NCBI RefSeq assembly: GCF_900155575.1
Contig: NZ_LT706966.1
Span: 1,588,182 to 1,632,957 of the forward strand
Reading direction: 5' to 3'
Length of the DNA stretch: 44,776 bases
DNA from: Actinotignum timonense
GTDB taxonomy: Bacteria > Actinomycetota > Actinomycetes > Actinomycetales > Actinomycetaceae
Shown: positions 32,207-40,646 of the stretch, in pieces
Layout: each line of letters opens with the position of its first letter
Position numbering within the stretch: position 1 is the first letter of the stretch
The notes under the pieces: model-generated
Told to the model about the DNA's origin: nothing
The model's input: the letters and a program-made list of their open reading frames with translations, nothing else
Databases searched by the model: none
Position numbers and translations under genes: made by a program

Positions 32207-33946
32207 ATGTCTCAATCTAAAAATTCCGGCGTCCGGTTATCCTGGCGCCGGATCATTACCCTTGCGATCTTGGCGATCGCGCTCTTCGTCTCCCTGGGCG
32301 TGGGCTCGGTAACGGGATCCGGATCGGAATCCCGGTGGACCCCGAATTTCGCCCTCGACCTGGAAGGCGGCACGGAGCTTATTCTCACCCCGAAGACCAC
32401 GGATAATTCCGAGATCACCTCGGAAGATGTCAATCAGGCGATTGAAATTATCCGCCAGCGCGTGGACGCCTCGGGTGTGGCAGAAGCGGAGATCACCTCC
32501 CAGGGTGGATCCAATATTGTGGTGGGTCTGCCCGGGCACCCCAGCCAGGAAACCCTCGACCTCGTGCGTAATTCCGCGGTGTTGCGGATGCGCCCGGTGC
32601 TCGCCATGGCGAACCCGGGAACCATGAAGGGCGAGGGCGAGAATGCCGCGCCTCTCACCGGTACCGCGCTGGAAGAAGCCGCCATGAAGGCCGCCGACGC
32701 GGACGGGGACGGCAAGCTCTCCACCACTCCGCCTAGCGAGCCCACCAGCGCCTCGGATCCGGCCTGGGCTAAAACCGAGCGGGTCACCTACGATGCGCTG
32801 ACTTTGGATTGCACCGCGGAAAACCCCGCCACTGCTCCGGAAGAAAACCCGGATACCGCGCTGGTGGCTTGCGGGCAAAGCGAAGATTCCAAGACCGGTG
32901 AAGTGACGCCTTATAAGTACGTGCTCGGCCCGGCCGAAATCGCCGGAACGAACCTGACGCGCGCCACCTCCGGTTTCGATCAGCAGCAGGGCCAGTGGAT
33001 CGTGCAGCTGGAATTCGATAACGAGGGCGCCCAGAAGTTCTCCGAAGTGACCGGGCGGCTGGTGGGCTTGCAAAGTCCCCAAAACCAATTCGCTATCGTG
33101 TTGGACGGTCGCGTTATTTCCTCCGCGGTCCCGCAAACCCAGATTTCGGGTGGACAGGCCGTTATTAACGGTTCCGGTATTAATGCGACGACGTCGCGCG
33201 TGCTGGCCAACCAGTTGCAATTCGGTTCGCTACCCCTGGAATTCGAGGTGCAATCCGAACAGCAAATTTCGGCTACCCTCGGTTCCGAATCGCTGCGCGC
33301 GGGCCTCGTGGCCGGGCTGATCGGTCTTGTGCTTATTGTTCTTTACCTCGTCTGGCAGTACCACGCCCTCGCCATCGTGGCGGTGGGTTCGGTGGTGCTT
33401 GCCACGGGTCTATCCTACGGGGTTATTTGTTTGCTCTCCTGGGTGATGGGTTACCGATTGTCGATGGCCGGCGTCGTCGGCCTGGTTATTTCTATCGGTA
33501 TTACGGTCGACTCCTTCATCGTGTTCTTCGAACGTATCCGCGATGAGATTCGTGACGGACACGCCGTCCGCACCGCGGTGCAACGCGGTTGGAAGCGCGC
33601 AACCCGCACGATTATCGCCTCCGACTCCGTTAACCTCATCGCGGCCGGGGTGCTCTACTTCATCGCGGTGGGCTCGGTGCGTGGTTTCGCCTTCACTTTG
33701 GGGCTTACTACTATCCTCGACCTCGTCGTCGTCTTTATGTTTACCTATCCGCTTATGACGCTGCTGGTGCGCACCAAGTTCTTCGGCGGGGGGCACCCGG
33801 CATCGGGTATGTCCGCCAAGCATTTGGCGCATACCCCGGCGTACCGCGGCCGTAAGGTTCCCGGGGAAGGCTCGCTCGCCGAGCGTCGCACCCGGGAACG
33901 CCGGGCCGCTCTCCCCGCGAGCAGCGAGGGAAAGGAGAACGCCTAA
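32207..33946 (+). CDS. secD: Protein translocase subunit SecD
   Basis: Uses the proton gradient to help release exported proteins from SecYEG; 579 residues. There is one N-terminal membrane helix (about 15-36), a large extracytoplasmic P1 region starting at FALDLEGGTELIL, with a family-typical actinobacterial insertion of about 100 poorly conserved residues (about 145-250, DADGDGKLSTTPPSEP), and five C-terminal membrane helices including GITVDSFIVFFERIRDE. GGAAG precedes the ATG at eight bases. The stop overlaps the secF start as TAATG. Confidence 0.96.
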   Translation: MSQSKNSGVRLSWRRIITLAILAIALFVSLGVGSVTGSGSESRWTPNFALDLEGGTELILTPKTTDNSEITSEDVNQAIEIIRQRVDASGVAEAEITSQGGSNIVVGLPGHPSQETLDLVRNSAVLRMRPVLAMANPGTMKGEGENAAPLTGTALEEAAMKAADADGDGKLSTTPPSEPTSASDPAWAKTERVTYDALTLDCTAENPATAPEENPDTALVACGQSEDSKTGEVTPYKYVLGPAEIAGTNLTRATSGFDQQQGQWIVQLEFDNEGAQKFSEVTGRLVGLQSPQNQFAIVLDGRVISSAVPQTQISGGQAVINGSGINATTSRVLANQLQFGSLPLEFEVQSEQQISATLGSESLRAGLVAGLIGLVLIVLYLVWQYHALAIVAVGSVVLATGLSYGVICLLSWVMGYRLSMAGVVGLVISIGITVDSFIVFFERIRDEIRDGHAVRTAVQRGWKRATRTIIASDSVNLIAAGVLYFIAVGSVRGFAFTLGLTTILDLVVVFMFTYPLMTLLVRTKFFGGGHPASGMSAKHLAHTPAYRGRKVPGEGSLAERRTRERRAALPASSEGKENA

Positions 33947-35043
33947 TGTCGATGTACAGCTTAGGTAATGATCTCTACTCGGGGCGGCGCAGCTTCAAAA
34001 TTGTGCAGCGGCGCAAGACCTGGTACACCATCGCGATTATCTGCGTGATCGCCTCGTTTATCGCGCTGTTCACCCGCGGACTCAATATGGGTATTGAGTT
34101 CACCGGGGGATCCCAATTCACGGTCTCGGAAGCGCAAACCACCGATCAGCGCCTCGCCTCGGATATCATGGCCCGCCACGGCGGGGATGAAGCCGCCCGC
34201 GTGGCCCAGGTGGGGGAGAACTCCCTGCGTATCCAGACCTCGGCGAATGCCGACGGTACCGGGGTGGGGAACGCGGAAACAGAAGCTATTCGCACGGAAT
34301 TGGCCGAAGCCTACGGCACCTCTGTTCAGAATGTCACCTCCACCTATATCGGCCCGGTATGGGGCCAGGATATTTCCACGAAGGCCCTCCAAGGTTTCGT
34401 GGTCTTTATCGTGCTGGTGCTGCTGGCCCTGTGGGCCTATATGCGGTCTTGGCGTAACGCCCTGGGTGCCATCGTTGCGCTCTTCCATGACCTTGTGGTG
34501 ACGGTGGGGATTTACTGCCTCTTCGGTTTCGAATTCACGCCGTCCACCGTTATCGGCCTGCTGACCATTCTCGGGTACTCCCTGTATGACACCGTGGTGG
34601 TCTTCGATAAGGTCCGTGAAAATACCGAACACGTGCTGCGCCAGCATCGCGTGACCTTCGGGGAATCCACGAACCACGCCGTCAATCAGACCCTCATCCG
34701 CTCCATTAACACCTCCGTCACCTCGATTATGCCGGTGGCGTCCATCCTCTTCATCGGGGTGTATCTCATGGGTGCGGGGACACTGCGCGATCTGGCGCTG
34801 GTGCTCTTCGTGGGTCTGCTGCTCTCGGCGTACTCCTCCATCTTCCTGGCCGCGCCGCTCGCCGTCACCCTGACGAATGCCGATCCGCGCATCAAGGCTC
34901 ATAACGCGGAAGTAGCTGCCGCGCGCGCCGAACGCGTTGAGGCCGGCGTTGCCGAAGAAGACGTGGTATCCGCGGTTCTCGAACCGGGCCACCATCTCGG
35001 TAATGCAGCGCAGCCGCGCCGCAAGAAGAGGAGCAGGAAGTGA
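33946..35043 (+). CDS. secF: Protein translocase subunit SecF
   Basis: Partner of SecD; 365 residues with six membrane segments. Key features are the first helix followed by LNMGIEFTGGSQFTV, the charged motif YDTVVVFDKVRENTE in the fourth helix region, the NQTLIRSINTSVTSIMPV segment, and a basic C-terminal tail (AQPRRKKRSRK). It overlaps secD by one base and apt by four (GTGA), so apt is probably co-transcribed. Confidence 0.96.
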   Translation: MSMYSLGNDLYSGRRSFKIVQRRKTWYTIAIICVIASFIALFTRGLNMGIEFTGGSQFTVSEAQTTDQRLASDIMARHGGDEAARVAQVGENSLRIQTSANADGTGVGNAETEAIRTELAEAYGTSVQNVTSTYIGPVWGQDISTKALQGFVVFIVLVLLALWAYMRSWRNALGAIVALFHDLVVTVGIYCLFGFEFTPSTVIGLLTILGYSLYDTVVVFDKVRENTEHVLRQHRVTFGESTNHAVNQTLIRSINTSVTSIMPVASILFIGVYLMGAGTLRDLALVLFVGLLLSAYSSIFLAAPLAVTLTNADPRIKAHNAEVAAARAERVEAGVAEEDVVSAVLEPGHHLGNAAQPRRKKRSRK

Positions 35044-35582
35044 GTAGTGCCTTTTCTTCGCAGCTCGTGGAACTCGCGGCCAGCCGGGTCCGAGAACGTG
35101 AAAACTTCCCGGCACCCGGGGTGATCTTTCGCGATATCACCCCGCTCATAGCTGACGGTGAAGCTTTCCACCTCTTTATTGATGAACTGGCGCGCCACTA
35201 CGAAGGTAAGATCGACGCCGTCGCCGGGCTGGAATCACGCGGATTTATTCTGTCCGCTCCGCTGGCCTACGCCATGGGTTTGGGGATGGTCACCATCCGC
35301 AAAGCCGGGCGCCTGCCAGGGCCGGTGATCGGGGTTGATTATGAACTGGAATACGGTTCGGCCCGGATGGAAGTTCAGCCCTTTAATATTGAAGATGGAC
35401 AGCGCGTTCTCATCATCGATGACGTTCTCGCCACCGGTGGAACCGCACATGCCGCCTGTGAGCTGGTAGAAAGCTCAGGCGGGATTGTGGCCGGCCTGTG
35501 CATGCTCATTGAGCTGGCAGGCATGGGCGGCCGGGAGCGTCTGGCCGGTAGACAGGTCGAAGCGGTGCTAACCTTCGATTAA
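35040..35582 (+). CDS. apt: Adenine phosphoribosyltransferase
   Basis: Salvages adenine to AMP with PRPP; 180 residues. The PRPP-binding motif VLIIDDVLATGGT is at 123-135, and the N-terminal NFPAPGVIFRDITPLI and VAGLESRGFI are typical of Apt. The start is GTG, overlapping the secF stop, with GAGGAG upstream. It lies between secF and rel, the usual actinobacterial order. Confidence 0.94.
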   Translation: MSSAFSSQLVELAASRVRERENFPAPGVIFRDITPLIADGEAFHLFIDELARHYEGKIDAVAGLESRGFILSAPLAYAMGLGMVTIRKAGRLPGPVIGVDYELEYGSARMEVQPFNIEDGQRVLIIDDVLATGGTAHAACELVESSGGIVAGLCMLIELAGMGGRERLAGRQVEAVLTFD

Positions 35583-35601
35583 GTCAAGAGGGGAGTAGGG
35601 C

Positions 35602-37905
35602 ATGTCGGAATCGCAAGGTCCGCGGGTACTATCGCGGCTATCGTGGTTGACCGGACGCACGGCCAGCCAGGTTCCTGATGCCCTGGAACCCCTTATGCGC
35701 GCCCTGGGAAATGTGGATAAGGAACGCATTATCCGGGCGTATAACGTGGCGGAGGAATGCCACCGCGGCCAGAAGCGGCGCTCGGGAGAGCCGTATATTA
35801 CGCATCCGGTCGCGGTGGCAACTATCCTCGCCGAACTCGGTATGGATGAGGACACCCTCGTGGGAGCCCTCCTCCATGACACCGTGGAAGATACCGGGTA
35901 CACCCTCGAGCAGGTCCGGGAGAATTTCGGTTCCACCGTGGAACTCCTCGTGGACGGGGTCACGAAGCTCGATAAGGTCGAATACGGGGAAGCCGCGCAG
36001 GCGGAAACCGTGCGCAAAATGGTGATCGCGATGTCTAAAGACATCCGCGTGCTCCTCATCAAACTTGCCGACCGGCTCCATAATGCCCGCACGTGGCGTT
36101 TCATGCCGCAGGAAAAGGCACGCTCCAAGGCTCATGAAACCCTGGAAATTTACGCGCCCCTCGCGCATCGTCTCGGCATGAATTCCATTAAATGGGAGCT
36201 TGAGGATCTTTCCTTCAAAACCATGTATCCGGAGGTCTACGCCGAAATTGAATCCCTGGTGCAGGAACGCACCCCGGAACGCGAGGCGTATATCGCGAAA
36301 ATTAAGGCGATCTTGGAGCGGGAGCTCAAGACCTCCCATATTAAATGCACGATCACCGGCCGCCCCAAGCACTATTACTCCATCTATCAAAAAATGATTT
36401 TGCGGGGTAAGGACTTCGAGGATATTTACGACCTCGTGGGAGTGCGGGTGCTGGTAGAAACCATCCCGGATTGCTACGCGGTTCTGGGCGTTGCCAATAC
36501 GATTTTCACGCCGATTCAGGGGCGGATCAAGGACTATATCACCACCCCGAAATTCAACCTCTACCAGTCAATTCACACCACCGTCATCGGCCCGGATAAC
36601 CGCTCTCTGGAAATCCAGATCCGCACCTACGATATGCACCGGCGTGCCGAATACGGCGTGGCTGCGCACTGGCGCTACAAGGAAAACCCGAATGCCACCA
36701 AGCGCGGGGGCGGGGCCGCGAAAGTCGATGAAGAAACCACGCAGCTTAACTGGTTGCGCCAGCTGGTCGATTGGCAGCGGGAAACCGCGGACCCGGCGGA
36801 ATTCCTCGAATCCCTCTCCTATGAGATCTCCGGTAATAAGGTCTATGTATTCACCCCGGCAGGGGAAGTCATGGAACTTCCCACGGGTGCCACCCCGGTT
36901 GATTTCGCCTATGCCGTCCACACCGAAGTGGGGCACCGTACCGTAGGTGCGCGGGTGAATGATCGCCTTGTCACCCTGGATCACAAGCTGGAATCGGGCG
37001 ATACGGTTGAGATCATTACCGCGAAAAGCCCGGATGCCGGGCCCTCCCTCGGCTGGCTTGATTTCGTGGCCAGCCCGCGCGCCCGCGCCAAGATCCGGGT
37101 GTGGTTCAAGAAGAGCCGCCGGGATGAAGCGGTGGAAGAAGGCAAGGATAAGTTGGCCCGCGCGATCCGCAAGCGCAGCCAGCCCGTCCAGCGCCTCATG
37201 AGCCATGACACCCTCGCGGAAGTAGCACGGGAAGCCGGGCGCAGTTCCGTGGATGATCTGTACGCCGGTATCGGGGAGGGGGATATTTCTCCCGAAACCG
37301 TGGTGCGTAACCTCATTACCTCCCAGGGCGGGCAGGCCGGGGTGGAAGAAACCCTGGCGGAGGCGGTGACCCCGAACCGTATTTCGCGGCGGCGGAGCAC
37401 CGCGAGTACCGATAACGCCGTGGTGGTCCAGGGGATGGAAGCCGGCGACGTTATGGTCAAGCTGGCCCGCTGCTGCACCCCGGTTCCTCCCGATGCCATC
37501 GTCGGTTTCGTGACCCGCGGCTCGGGGGTATCCATTCACCGTGCCGATTGCCCCAATGTGGAACAGCTGCAAAAGCAACCCGAACGCTTCCTTGAGGTAC
37601 ATTGGGCCGATGATTCCGAAGCCGTCTACGTGATCCAGGTCCAGGTGGATGCCTTGGATCGCCAGGGCCTGCTCTCTGATATTTCCCGGGCCCTGCTGGA
37701 TAACGGGGTGAATCTGCTGGCCGGCAATATGATGACCACGAAGGAACGCATGGTGCGTAATACCTTCACTTTCGAGATGGCCGATCCCCACCACCTGGCC
37801 CGGGTGCTCGCGGATCTGCGCAAAATCGAAGGCGTGTACGACGCCTACCGGGTGACCAACTCGAAGCCCGCCAACCAGCGCCGGGTGGAGCCCCCGCGCA
37901 CCTAG
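35602..37905 (+). CDS. rel: Bifunctional (p)ppGpp synthetase/hydrolase Rel
   Basis: Makes and degrades the alarmones ppGpp/pppGpp in the stringent response; 767 residues. Order: HD hydrolase domain (His54, His68, LLHDTVED with His92-Asp93 and Glu96-Asp97), synthetase domain with RGKDFEDIYDLVGVRVL (an R-X-K-D form, as in bifunctional enzymes) and KFNLYQSIHTTV, TGS domain (VYVFTPAGEVMELPTG), a zinc-finger/helical region with RCCTPVPPD, and a C-terminal ACT domain. Both active sites look intact. GAGGGGAG precedes the ATG. The last four bases overlap the opposing hypothetical gene. Confidence 0.96.
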   Translation: MSESQGPRVLSRLSWLTGRTASQVPDALEPLMRALGNVDKERIIRAYNVAEECHRGQKRRSGEPYITHPVAVATILAELGMDEDTLVGALLHDTVEDTGYTLEQVRENFGSTVELLVDGVTKLDKVEYGEAAQAETVRKMVIAMSKDIRVLLIKLADRLHNARTWRFMPQEKARSKAHETLEIYAPLAHRLGMNSIKWELEDLSFKTMYPEVYAEIESLVQERTPEREAYIAKIKAILERELKTSHIKCTITGRPKHYYSIYQKMILRGKDFEDIYDLVGVRVLVETIPDCYAVLGVANTIFTPIQGRIKDYITTPKFNLYQSIHTTVIGPDNRSLEIQIRTYDMHRRAEYGVAAHWRYKENPNATKRGGGAAKVDEETTQLNWLRQLVDWQRETADPAEFLESLSYEISGNKVYVFTPAGEVMELPTGATPVDFAYAVHTEVGHRTVGARVNDRLVTLDHKLESGDTVEIITAKSPDAGPSLGWLDFVASPRARAKIRVWFKKSRRDEAVEEGKDKLARAIRKRSQPVQRLMSHDTLAEVAREAGRSSVDDLYAGIGEGDISPETVVRNLITSQGGQAGVEETLAEAVTPNRISRRRSTASTDNAVVVQGMEAGDVMVKLARCCTPVPPDAIVGFVTRGSGVSIHRADCPNVEQLQKQPERFLEVHWADDSEAVYVIQVQVDALDRQGLLSDISRALLDNGVNLLAGNMMTTKERMVRNTFTFEMADPHHLARVLADLRKIEGVYDAYRVTNSKPANQRRVEPPRT

Positions 37906-38381
37906 CGCAGGGCAATGGCGCGCAGGGCACTGCGGGCGGGGGCATGTTGCCTCCCGGCGAGGCTCCGTGCTACCGCGTCCCACTCATCAGCTTTGAGAAG
38001 GCGACGCCGCGCCACTTCCAAGGCGCAGGTAATCGCGAGGTGAAGTTCTTCCTGGTGGAAAATATCCGTGATCGTGCGCGGCAGGGTAGTCAAGCACAAG
38101 CCGGCTATCGATTGGCGTTCCTCGGGCGGCGGCTTGCGGCGAGCCCGGGACTTCACCCGCACGCTACAGACCCGCACCAGCCGGTCCGCCGGCCAATACC
38201 CGGTATGAACCCATAATGCGCTCAGGGTAATGGCAATCGCGCCGCTCCCCACCAGCGGGGCAAGAAGAGAGGCTCGCAGCGCCCGATAGGCGGCGCAATC
38301 AGCCGCGCACACCAGCCCGGGCGCATACTCCACCAGCAAACCAGCATTGATATCCAGGCGCTGCACCGCATCCACATACAT
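37902..38381 (-). CDS. Hypothetical protein, possibly the C-terminal part of an AbiEi/DUF559-type protein
   Basis: A 159-residue frame on the minus strand. The second half (LTTLPRTITDIFHQEELHLAIT...RRRLLKADEWDAVARSL...ALRAIALR) resembles the central helical part of actinobacterial proteins with an AbiEi-like or DUF559 (Vsr-like nuclease) arrangement, where PARTLLDLA motifs are usual. No nuclease residues or DNA-binding wing are visible, and the N-terminal domain is missing or diverged. No ribosome-binding site precedes the ATG at 38381. It sits directly behind the terminator of the DUF349 gene and overlaps rel by four bases. It may be a gene remnant. I am not sure it is expressed. Confidence 0.45.
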   Translation of the reverse strand: MYVDAVQRLDINAGLLVEYAPGLVCAADCAAYRALRASLLAPLVGSGAIAITLSALWVHTGYWPADRLVRVCSVRVKSRARRKPPPEERQSIAGLCLTTLPRTITDIFHQEELHLAITCALEVARRRLLKADEWDAVARSLAGRQHAPARSALRAIALR

Positions 38382-38411
38382 ACCGAGAGTGTGCGATGGC
38401 GAAGAAAATAG

Positions 38412-38449
38412 CGCAAGCCGCTTTCCCCAGGCGGGGAGAGCGGCTTGCG
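38412..38449 (-). terminator. Intrinsic terminator of the DUF349 gene
   Basis: The arms CGCAAGCCGCT and AGCGGCTTGCG pair perfectly over 11 bp, and inner CCCC/GGGG extends the stem to about 17 bp with an AGGC loop. On the minus strand a T-rich run (CTATTTTCTT) follows. This is the clearest intrinsic terminator in the window, 21 bases after the DUF349 stop. It may also act weakly in the other direction (TTTAT). Confidence 0.85.
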
Positions 38450-38470
38450 TTTATCCACAGGTAGGAAAAG

Positions 38471-39763
38471 TTACAGATCCTTATTGACCTGCTCAAGCCA
38501 GGCCACGCGGGCGGCCCGTGCTTCGTTCAGCTCGGTGAGCTTCTTTTCATCGCCGGCCTGCTGGGCCTGGGCGATTTCCTCATCGAGTTCGGCAATAAGC
38601 GCTTCGAGCTGGGCGGCCATCCCGGAAGAACGCTGCTGCTTTTCCGGATCGGTACGGTTCCAGCGGTCGTTTTCCGCCGCGCGGACCTTCTCCTCAATTT
38701 CCCGCATGCGGCCCTCGGTCCGGGCAATATCACCGCGGGCCACGAAGCCGATCTCATCCCAGCGTTCCCCGATCTCACGGAGCTTTTCGCGGGCTTCATC
38801 CACATTGGTAATGGGAAGGAGAGCCTCAGCTTCCGCCACCAATTCGAGCTTGGCGGCCAGGTTTTCCGCGTACTGGCTATCCACCTGGCTGAAATGCGCG
38901 TCCCGGGCATCGTAGAAGGGCTGGCGGGCAGCCATGAAACGCTCCCAGAGCTTATCGTCATCGCGGCGCCCGGCCCGCCCGGCCCGCTTCCACTCATCCA
39001 TGAGTTCGCGGTAGCGATCCCCGGTTTCCCGCCAATCGGTGGAGGAGGAAAGCGCGGCAGCTTCCGCGATGAGTTTTTCCTTAGTGGCCTTCACCTGGCT
39101 GCGGCGTACATCCAATTCCTTGTAGTGGTTGCGCCGGGCCCGATCAAAGGTGGAGCGGGCAGTAGCGAAACGCCGCCACAATGCTTCTTCGGTGGGGCGA
39201 TCAATACGGGCACCCTGGCGCTGGGCCCGCTTCCAGTTCTCAAAAAGATCATTGAGCTCAGCGCGGGTATTCTGCCAGTGGATTGTATGCGGATTCGCAT
39301 TGGCGATTTCCTCAGCGCGTTCAACAATCTGGGTACGCTCCTGGAGGGCAGCTTCCTTGGCGGCGGCGCGCTGGGCAGCGTATTCCTTGGCCCGCACCGC
39401 CACGACTTCTTCGAGCTTATCGAGGCGGGTGCGCAGCGCCGCGATATCACCCACGGCGGCTGGTTCAGCCAGTTCCTTACGCAAGGATGCGATCGACTTG
39501 CGGCTTTCTTCGGGAGATACGTGGTGGGCGCGCGTTTCTGCCAGGCTCACCTGGGTATCCAGGTCAATATAGCGGCGGATATAGAATTCCAGGGCATCAT
39601 CTTCGGTGCCGGAAGCCGCGTAATGGCCAACGACCCGTTCGGTATCCCCATCCTTGAGCCACACCTTCCCTTCGTCGTCCACGCGCCCGAACGGACGGGC
39701 TTTGGCGACGGCGGCCGGATCCAGCGGCGCGGGAGCGGGCTGAGCGGGATGAGCTGTGGACAT
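38471..39763 (-). CDS. DUF349 domain-containing coiled-coil protein
   Basis: A 430-residue, highly charged, almost wholly helical protein with several DUF349 repeats (seen as ENWKRAQRQGARIDRPTEEALWRRF-like and DEWKRAGRAGRRDDDKLWERF-like units near residues 165-260, and ERWDEIGFVARGDIARTEGRM later). Function in actinobacteria is not established; some DUF349 proteins elsewhere act in DNA-damage or competence processes. AAGGAG seven bases before the ATG at 39763 decides the start over the frame's upstream codon at 39811. It is a monocistronic unit with a strong terminator, divergent from the MBL hydrolase gene. The same family stands between rel and hisS in related genomes. Confidence 0.88.
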   Translation of the reverse strand: MSTAHPAQPAPAPLDPAAVAKARPFGRVDDEGKVWLKDGDTERVVGHYAASGTEDDALEFYIRRYIDLDTQVSLAETRAHHVSPEESRKSIASLRKELAEPAAVGDIAALRTRLDKLEEVVAVRAKEYAAQRAAAKEAALQERTQIVERAEEIANANPHTIHWQNTRAELNDLFENWKRAQRQGARIDRPTEEALWRRFATARSTFDRARRNHYKELDVRRSQVKATKEKLIAEAAALSSSTDWRETGDRYRELMDEWKRAGRAGRRDDDKLWERFMAARQPFYDARDAHFSQVDSQYAENLAAKLELVAEAEALLPITNVDEAREKLREIGERWDEIGFVARGDIARTEGRMREIEEKVRAAENDRWNRTDPEKQQRSSGMAAQLEALIAELDEEIAQAQQAGDEKKLTELNEARAARVAWLEQVNKDL

Positions 39764-39824
39764 TGTTACTCCTTGTGGAGAAAGAGGCGTGCGGTACACG
39801 CCGCGGGACAATTTTAATTCTTAC

Positions 39825-39841
39825 GGTATACCACAATTGTG
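39825..39841. promoter_or_regulatory. Adjacent palindromes in the divergent DUF349/MBL promoter region
   Basis: GGTATACC (39825-39832) and CACAATTGTG (39832-39841) are perfect palindromes sharing one base in an AT-rich spot of a GC-rich genome. They lie midway between the two divergent starts (39763 and 39905). TAAAAT on the minus strand nearby could be the -10 box of the DUF349 gene. A protein-binding site is plausible but unproven. Confidence 0.35.
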
Positions 39842-39904
39842 CCACGGTAAAAGGGATTCCGGGTGTCAGTAGGAAAAAATCGGGAGAAAGGATACGGTTA
39901 ATGC

Positions 39905-40633
39905 ATGATTTTCTTGCGGTATTCCGATACTGCCCTGGAGGCGAATTGCTATATTATGGCCGACCCTACTCACCGGGTCGCCCTGGTTATTGATGCGGGA
40001 GCGGGAAGCGCGCCCTGGGTGGAGCGCACCCTGGCTGCCCGTAACCTGCGCCTGGGCGCGGTGCTGGCAACCCACGGGCACGGTGACCACGTATGGGATG
40101 CCGGGGTGGTAGCCGGCTCGAGCGTACCGTGCTATATCGCCGAAGGTGATGCCTACCGGCTGGATAATCCCATTGCCAACGCTTTTTACGCGCCGCTCGT
40201 CCTGGCGGCCACCGGGGGGCGCGCCTGGGTGAAACCGGAGAAGATCGTGCCTCTTCCGGAGGCGATCTACGGGGAAGGTACGGAGCTGGTTCCCGGCGTG
40301 CACCTGCGTGCCATCGCCACCCCCGGGCATACCGAAGGCTCAACCGTTTTCCTCTTCTCGGGGCGTTTCGAAGCGGATCCGGAAACTCCGCAGCTTCCCG
40401 ACTGGGGCTTCGGGGAGAATTTCATGATCACCGGAGACGTGCTTTTCCGCGACGGAGTGGGCCGCACCGACCTCGCGGGCGGGAACGATGCGCAGATGCG
40501 CGCCTCCTTGCGCACCATTGTTGCCGAGGTGGACGGCTCCACGATTTTCTTCCCCGGTCACGGCAAACCCTCCACCCTGGCGCGTGAACTCAAAGCCTCG
40601 CCGTACCTGCGCGCCTATATCGCAATGAAGTGA
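39905..40633 (+). CDS. Metallo-beta-lactamase-fold hydrolase (glyoxalase II-like)
   Basis: A 242-residue metal hydrolase of the MBL superfamily. The zinc motif THGHGDH is at 56-62, further ligands are in TPGHTEGS and TGDVLFRDGVGRTD, and FFPGHG lies near the C-terminus, an arrangement like glyoxalase II and related thioester hydrolases. The exact substrate is unknown. The start at 39905 is the first possible one because an in-frame stop lies just upstream; the AAAGGA motif is about 12 bases away, rather far. hisS follows after 13 bp, a common actinobacterial pairing. Confidence 0.88.
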   Translation: MIFLRYSDTALEANCYIMADPTHRVALVIDAGAGSAPWVERTLAARNLRLGAVLATHGHGDHVWDAGVVAGSSVPCYIAEGDAYRLDNPIANAFYAPLVLAATGGRAWVKPEKIVPLPEAIYGEGTELVPGVHLRAIATPGHTEGSTVFLFSGRFEADPETPQLPDWGFGENFMITGDVLFRDGVGRTDLAGGNDAQMRASLRTIVAEVDGSTIFFPGHGKPSTLARELKASPYLRAYIAMK

Positions 40634-40646
40634 AAGAATAGTACCT

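Noticed and set aside
33961-35115. 384-codon minus-strand frame
   Set aside because: It is antisense to secF and the beginning of apt, with a His/Gly-rich shadow composition.
36568-37983. 471-codon minus-strand frame
   Set aside because: It is antisense to rel, which is well supported; the product has no family resemblance and no start signal.
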